16,761 nucleotides of DNA, from positions 1 to 16,761 of the forward strand of contig CALGGE010000060.1 in NCBI GenBank assembly GCA_937916125.1, in the 5' to 3' direction. The notes under the pieces are model-generated. The model did not search any database and was not told where the DNA came from. It saw nothing but the letters and a program-made list of their open reading frames with translations. Both the position numbers and the translations under genes were made by a program. This document shows, piece by piece, positions 13,941 to 16,761 of the stretch. Within the stretch, counting starts at the first letter, position 1. Every line of letters starts with the position of its first letter. This stretch comes from an uncultured Elusimicrobia bacterium. Its GTDB lineage: Bacteria; Elusimicrobiota; Endomicrobiia; Endomicrobiales; Endomicrobiaceae.

Positions 13941-14393
13941 TTATTTATTTTTTTCTTCGATAATATCTACATTAACTTTTGCCACAACTTCAGGATGAAG
14001 TCTGATATTTATTGCAAATTTACCTACTTCCCTGATAGGTGCAGGCAACAAAATATCATGTTTGTTAATTATAAAATCCTGTTCTGCAAAAAGTTTTGCC
14101 AAATGAGCGGTTGTGATAGAACCGAAAATTTTTCCGTTTTCACCAATCTTAACCGTAATTGAAAATTCGGCTTTTTCAATTTTCTCGGCAAGAGCCTTTG
14201 CATTATTAATAATTTCTTCTCTTTCTTTTTCAAGTCTTGTTTTTTCTCTTTCCCAAATTTTCATATTTTGGGCATTTGCTTCCATAACAAGCTTTTTGGG
14301 TAATAAATAGTTTCTTGCAAAACCTGCGGCAACATCCTTTATTTCCCCTTGTCTTCCTACATTTGTTATATCAGTTCTTAAAATAACTTTCAT
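13941..14393 (-). CDS. rplI: 50S ribosomal protein L9
   Basis: A 150-residue protein of the usual L9 length. The N-terminal domain has VGRQGEIKDVAAGFARNYLLPK (split signature around residues 12-33), which binds 23S rRNA. A long charged helix (about 43-72) links it to the C-terminal domain with the GKIFGSIT motif. Last gene of the rpsF-ssb-rpsR-rplI operon, 16 nt after rpsR. The ribosome binding site is a run of six G, 6 nt before the ATG, which can pair with the anti-SD only if G-U pairs are used. A hairpin terminator follows. Confidence 0.96.
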   Translation of the reverse strand: MKVILRTDITNVGRQGEIKDVAAGFARNYLLPKKLVMEANAQNMKIWEREKTRLEKEREEIINNAKALAEKIEKAEFSITVKIGENGKIFGSITTAHLAKLFAEQDFIINKHDILLPAPIREVGKFAINIRLHPEVVAKVNVDIIEEKNK

Positions 14394-14409
14394 TTATTTC
14401 CCCCCTGAA

Positions 14410-14679
14410 TTAGTTTACAGAAAACGGCAGCAATGCCAACATTCTTGCTCTTTTTACGGCTTGACCTAATTCTCTCTGGTGCTTTGCACATGTACCGGTA
14501 ATATTTCCTGAAAGAATTTTACCGCTGTCGGTAACAAACGTTCTCAAAAGGCTGACATTTTTGTAATCTATATCCATTTTATCGGTACAGAAACGGCAGA
14601 CTTTTCTTCTCATCATACCTTTTCTGAATTTGCCTGCGGGTTTTCCGGCAGGGCGTGTATTTTTTTTCTCTATTGCCAT
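14410..14679 (-). CDS. rpsR: 30S ribosomal protein S18
   Basis: An 89-residue S18 that binds the S6 partner encoded upstream and the central domain of 16S rRNA. A basic N-terminal tail is followed by KVCRFC, the core DYKNVSLLRTFVTDSGKI and GTCAKHQRELGQAVKRAR. The CxxC pair plus the Cys and His of CAKHQR suggest the zinc-binding (C+) form of S18. Start supported by GGAGG 8 nt upstream. Sits 19 nt after ssb. Confidence 0.97.
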   Translation of the reverse strand: MAIEKKNTRPAGKPAGKFRKGMMRRKVCRFCTDKMDIDYKNVSLLRTFVTDSGKILSGNITGTCAKHQRELGQAVKRARMLALLPFSVN

Positions 14680-14698
14680 TTTTTATTCCTCCAAAATT

Positions 14699-15193
14699 TT
14701 AAAACGGAACTTCTTCTTCATCAACTATATCCGAATTATCGGAAACGTATTCGTTTACCTGCTCGCCCGTATCAACATTTTTTGACGGTTGTTGAGCCGG
14801 TGCCTGCTGATATGATGATGACTGTCCTTGAGATTCAACTCTTACCAAAAACTGAACTCTTGAAGCAACTACTTCAAGTCTGGATCTTTTAGAGCCGTCT
14901 GTAGCCTGCCAACTGCTGGTTTTAAGCCTGCCCTCAACATAAACGGGCATACCTTTTTTCAATCTGTCGGCACATCTGTCGGCCTGATCACCCCAAACGA
15001 TTATTGGAACATAAGTCGGCTCGGAATCTCTCCATTCGCCGGTAACCTGATCCTTAATTCTTGAACTCATTGCAATATCAAATCTGCAAACTGATTTAGA
15101 CGTAGATGTTCTTTTCAGTTCAGGATCTCTCGTTAATCTGCCTACTAAAATAACGCTATTCTGCTGCGGTATCTGATACATTGGCTGGTTCAT
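14699..15193 (-). CDS. ssb: Single-stranded DNA-binding protein
   Basis: A 164-residue SSB that coats single-stranded DNA in replication, recombination and repair. The OB fold runs from NSVILVGRLTRDPEL (about 12-26) through FDIAMSS, VPIIVWGDQAD and KGMPVYVEGRL to about residue 113. A Gln/Ser-rich linker follows, and the tail ends in the acidic VDEEEVPF, the docking tip for partner proteins. The ATG at 15193 has GGAG 7 nt upstream and lies inside rpsF, whose last 38 nt overlap ssb in another frame. The start therefore depends on translation through the rpsF tail. The N-terminus carries about 11 more residues than most SSBs. Confidence 0.95.
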   Translation of the reverse strand: MNQPMYQIPQQNSVILVGRLTRDPELKRTSTSKSVCRFDIAMSSRIKDQVTGEWRDSEPTYVPIIVWGDQADRCADRLKKGMPVYVEGRLKTSSWQATDGSKRSRLEVVASRVQFLVRVESQGQSSSYQQAPAQQPSKNVDTGEQVNEYVSDNSDIVDEEEVPF

Positions 15194-15632
15194 TTGATGT
15201 CTCCGTTTTTGTTTCTTCGACTTTTTCTTCTGCCTTAGGTTCTTCTGCTTTTACTTCCGCAGGAGCTGCCGCATCCGCAGGCTGTACGGACTTAACTTCA
15301 GCTGCCTTAGAACTATCTGTTCCTCTCGGTTTTTTAACAACTTTTTTCTTAGGTTCAACTTTTACCGTTAAAAATCTGATAACGTCATCGTTAACCTTGA
15401 AGAAATTTTCCAAAGAAAGAACAACGGAACCTGCTGCGTCAAACTCAACATAAGTATAGTTTCCTTCACGAAACTTCTTAATGTTGTAAGCAAGTTTTTT
15501 CTTTCCCAACTGCTGGATGTTTTTGATTTTTCCGTCGGCTGTTTCTATAATTTTAGAAACTTTTGATGAAATGTCTTCCAATTTGGCGGAATCTAATTCC
15601 GGAGAACAAATGAAAGTGCACTCGTAACTCAT
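15156..15632 (-). CDS. rpsF: 30S ribosomal protein S6 with long acidic tail
   Basis: A 158-residue protein. The S6 domain covers about residues 1-95, with YECTFICSPELD at the start and the typical LGKKKLAYNIKKFREGNY core. From about 100 it has a Lys/Pro linker and an Ala-Glu-Pro-rich tail to residue 158, much longer than the family minimum. Some bacteria, E. coli among them, carry shorter C-terminal tails, and glutamates are added after translation there. The tail coding region overlaps the start of ssb by 38 nt. The start at 15632 has a GGGGGG box 7 nt upstream. First gene of the operon; its leader contains a stable hairpin, as expected if S6:S18 feeds back on its own mRNA, which is inference. 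Confidence 0.95.
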   Translation of the reverse strand: MSYECTFICSPELDSAKLEDISSKVSKIIETADGKIKNIQQLGKKKLAYNIKKFREGNYTYVEFDAAGSVVLSLENFFKVNDDVIRFLTVKVEPKKKVVKKPRGTDSSKAAEVKSVQPADAAAPAEVKAEEPKAEEKVEETKTETSNEPANVSDTAAE

Positions 15633-15656
15633 TGTACTACCCCCCTTTTTGGATTT

Positions 15657-15677
15657 CCGTTATTTTCACAATAACGG
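15657..15677 (-). promoter_or_regulatory. Hairpin in the rpsF 5' leader
   Basis: In minus-strand RNA CCGTTATT and AATAACGG form a perfect 8-bp stem with a 5-nt loop. It lies between the predicted start (near 15700) and the ribosome binding site. S6:S18-binding leaders are known upstream of rpsF in many bacteria and contain a CCG element; here the CCG would be paired, so identity with that motif is not shown. Confidence 0.45.
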
Positions 15678-15706
15678 CTTAGCCCATAATTGAGCAAAGT
15701 GTAATT

Positions 15707-15735
15707 ATTCTACATTATTGTTAAAAAAAAAGCAA
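15707..15735 (-). promoter_or_regulatory. Promoter of the rpsF-ssb-rpsR-rplI operon
   Basis: Minus-strand TTGCTT (15735-15730), 17-nt spacer rich in T, TAGAAT (15712-15707). The start would be near 15700, giving a leader of about 70 nt. The -35 word equals that of the sugar-operon promoter. Confidence 0.75.
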
Positions 15736-15763
15736 GATTTTTCTTGTTTAACGAAAGATATAT

Positions 15764-15791
15764 TTGAAAAAAATTTAATTTTTGGTAAAAT
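15764..15791 (+). promoter_or_regulatory. Promoter of the COG1313 radical SAM gene
   Basis: TTGAAA (15764-15769), 16-nt spacer ending in TGG, TAAAAT (15786-15791), which makes an extended -10. Only 7 nt separate the -10 box from the ATG at 15799, so the mRNA should start at or beside the initiation codon. Confidence 0.75.
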
Positions 15792-15798
15792 ATGGGAC

Positions 15799-16671
15799 AT
15801 GAATGCTGAAATAAGAAAATTATATAAATTAACGGAGAAATGTACTCTCTGTCCGAGAAAGTGCGGTGTTAACAGACTAAAAGGAGAAAAAGGGCTGTGC
15901 CAAACAGGCAACGTTTTGAAAGTCGCCAGCATCAACCTGCACTACGGCGAAGAACCGCCGGTTTCGGGAGAAAACGGTTCCGGGACAGTATTTTTTACGG
16001 GGTGCAATTTGGCATGTGTTTTTTGTCAAAATTATCCTATAAGTCAACTATGCAACGGTTATGAAATATCCGCGGAAAAACTTGCCGATAAAATGATAGA
16101 ACTTCAAAACAAAGGAGCACATAACATAAACCTTGTTACGCCTACGCATGTGTATCCGACGGTTGCCGAAAGTATCTTTATTGCAAAAGAGAAAGGATTA
16201 AAGATTCCGATTCTTTCAAACTGTGGCGGATATGAAAATGTTGAAGTGCTGGAACTTATGGAAAATTTTATAGATATTTATATGCCTGATATGAAATATT
16301 CTTCCGACGAAAATGCAAAAAAATATTCTAAAGTTAATAACTACGTTGAAAATAATCGTGCCGCAATAAAAGAGATGTTCAGACAGAAAGGAATTTTATC
16401 TTTCGACGACAATGATATGGCAAAAAAAGGCTTGCTTATAAGACACCTCGTTTTACCAAACAATATTTCCGGTTCAAAAGAAATTTTTAAATTCGTTGCG
16501 ACAGAAATTTCACCCGATACGTATATGAGCGTTATGGCTCAGTACCACACCGCAAATAAATCTTCTGCATATCCGGAACTCAACAGGAAAATCACGCAGG
16601 AAGAATACGATAAAGTTTTACGGGATTTTGAAGATGCCGGGTTGTATAACGGTTGGTTGCAGGAGCTATAA
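15799..16671 (+). CDS. Radical SAM protein, COG1313 (PflX-like, pyruvate formate-lyase activating enzyme-like)
   Basis: A 290-residue radical SAM protein. The N-terminus carries Cys15, Cys18, Cys22 and Cys34 (CTLCPRKCGVNR and GLC), a likely extra Fe-S site. The SAM-cluster motif CxxxCxxC is at Cys69, 73 and 76 (CNLACVFCQN). NLVTPTHVYP, IDIYMPDMKY and GLLIRHLVLP are landmark segments of COG1313. Relatives are often named PflX, but no target is established and no pyruvate formate-lyase is nearby; the neighbouring por operon does not need one. The start at 15799 is chosen because homology begins there. An upstream frame to 15718 would run through the promoter. No Shine-Dalgarno is present. Confidence 0.88.
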   Translation: MNAEIRKLYKLTEKCTLCPRKCGVNRLKGEKGLCQTGNVLKVASINLHYGEEPPVSGENGSGTVFFTGCNLACVFCQNYPISQLCNGYEISAEKLADKMIELQNKGAHNINLVTPTHVYPTVAESIFIAKEKGLKIPILSNCGGYENVEVLELMENFIDIYMPDMKYSSDENAKKYSKVNNYVENNRAAIKEMFRQKGILSFDDNDMAKKGLLIRHLVLPNNISGSKEIFKFVATEISPDTYMSVMAQYHTANKSSAYPELNRKITQEEYDKVLRDFEDAGLYNGWLQEL

Positions 16672-16761
16672 TTTAATAAAATCAATATAATTTGCTGGAA
16701 TAATTTTATTTATTTCCGTCTTATAAGTTTCCGTAAAAGAAGAATATTTTTTTGCTCTTTT
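16666..16761 (-). CDS. Probable C-terminal fragment of a gene cut by the window edge
   Basis: The minus strand is open from the window end to a TAG at 16668-16666, giving 31 residues that end in IIPANYIDFIKL. Its stop abuts and overlaps the end of the radical SAM gene, a convergent layout like cysE/mrp. Composition looks protein-like (KYSSFTETYKTEINK), but 31 open codons could occur by chance in AT-rich DNA. Not recognised. Confidence 0.4.
   Translation of the reverse strand, partial: KRAKKYSSFTETYKTEINKIIPANYIDFIKL

Noticed and set aside
15633..15700. Confident call of the known S6:S18 leader motif
   Set aside because: The CCG present is paired in the visible stem and the flanking helix is weak; without a covariance search the identity cannot be claimed.
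15718..15798. N-terminal extension of the COG1313 protein to 15718
   Set aside because: It crosses the predicted -35 and -10 boxes and the family similarity begins at the Met at 15799.
15799..16671. AmrS of the AmmeMemoRadiSam system
   Set aside because: The landmark segments match COG1313 (PflX-like) and no Memo or AMMECR1 partner gene is in the window.

Overview
This is a low-GC (by eye about one third G+C), gene-dense bacterial window. It carries 18 complete protein genes, one tRNA and one probable gene fragment at the right edge. Nearly all genes lie on the minus strand; only cysE and a radical SAM gene are on plus. The cell appears to be Gram-negative and anaerobic. The evidence is an outer-membrane beta-barrel protein of the PorV/UPF0164 type, WaaE-like and other surface-sugar enzymes, a four-subunit pyruvate-type ferredoxin oxidoreductase and oxygen-sensitive Fe-S proteins. 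The mix fits Elusimicrobiota (Elusimicrobium/Endomicrobium-like) best, but that placement is recognition from memory, not a search.

Layout, left to right. 1-272 is a non-coding mosaic of short repeats (an octamer array in two 49/51-identical copies, a TGTACA-rich spacer, a shared GCCGTTC joint). 267-4133 is a surface-polysaccharide operon read leftwards: nucleotide-sugar epimerase, UDP-sugar 6-dehydrogenase and two GT2 glycosyltransferases, behind a strong promoter at 4171-4199. 4240-7049 holds a HAD phosphatase/mutase, an unknown three-helix membrane protein, a BaiN/HI0933-like flavoprotein and a dNMP-kinase-like P-loop protein. 7114-8064 is the outer-membrane protein, divergent from cysE (8143-8796). 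cysE converges on and overlaps mrp, which follows nth. A tRNA-Asp(GUC) gene with its own promoter and terminator lies at 10230-10308.

10498-13641 is the porGDAB operon with a consensus promoter and a 14-bp-stem terminator. 13941-15632 is the classic rpsF-ssb-rpsR-rplI operon, with an overlap of rpsF and ssb and a hairpin in the rpsF leader. Divergent from it is a COG1313 (PflX-like) radical SAM protein. The last 96 bases hold a probable C-terminal gene fragment on minus.

No dramatic new system is evident; the genes are mostly ordinary housekeeping and envelope genes. The signals most worth a second look are regulatory and structural. First, three SD-less genes (porV-like, cysE, COG1313) have an extended TGn -10 box only 7-9 nt before the ATG, which predicts leaderless mRNAs. 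Second, small dispersed palindromes have run into the 3' ends of two genes and apparently added new C-terminal residues, in one case past the terminal Phe of an outer-membrane barrel. Third, a terminator-like hairpin is fused with a downstream promoter. Fourth, the repeat mosaic at the left end is unexplained.
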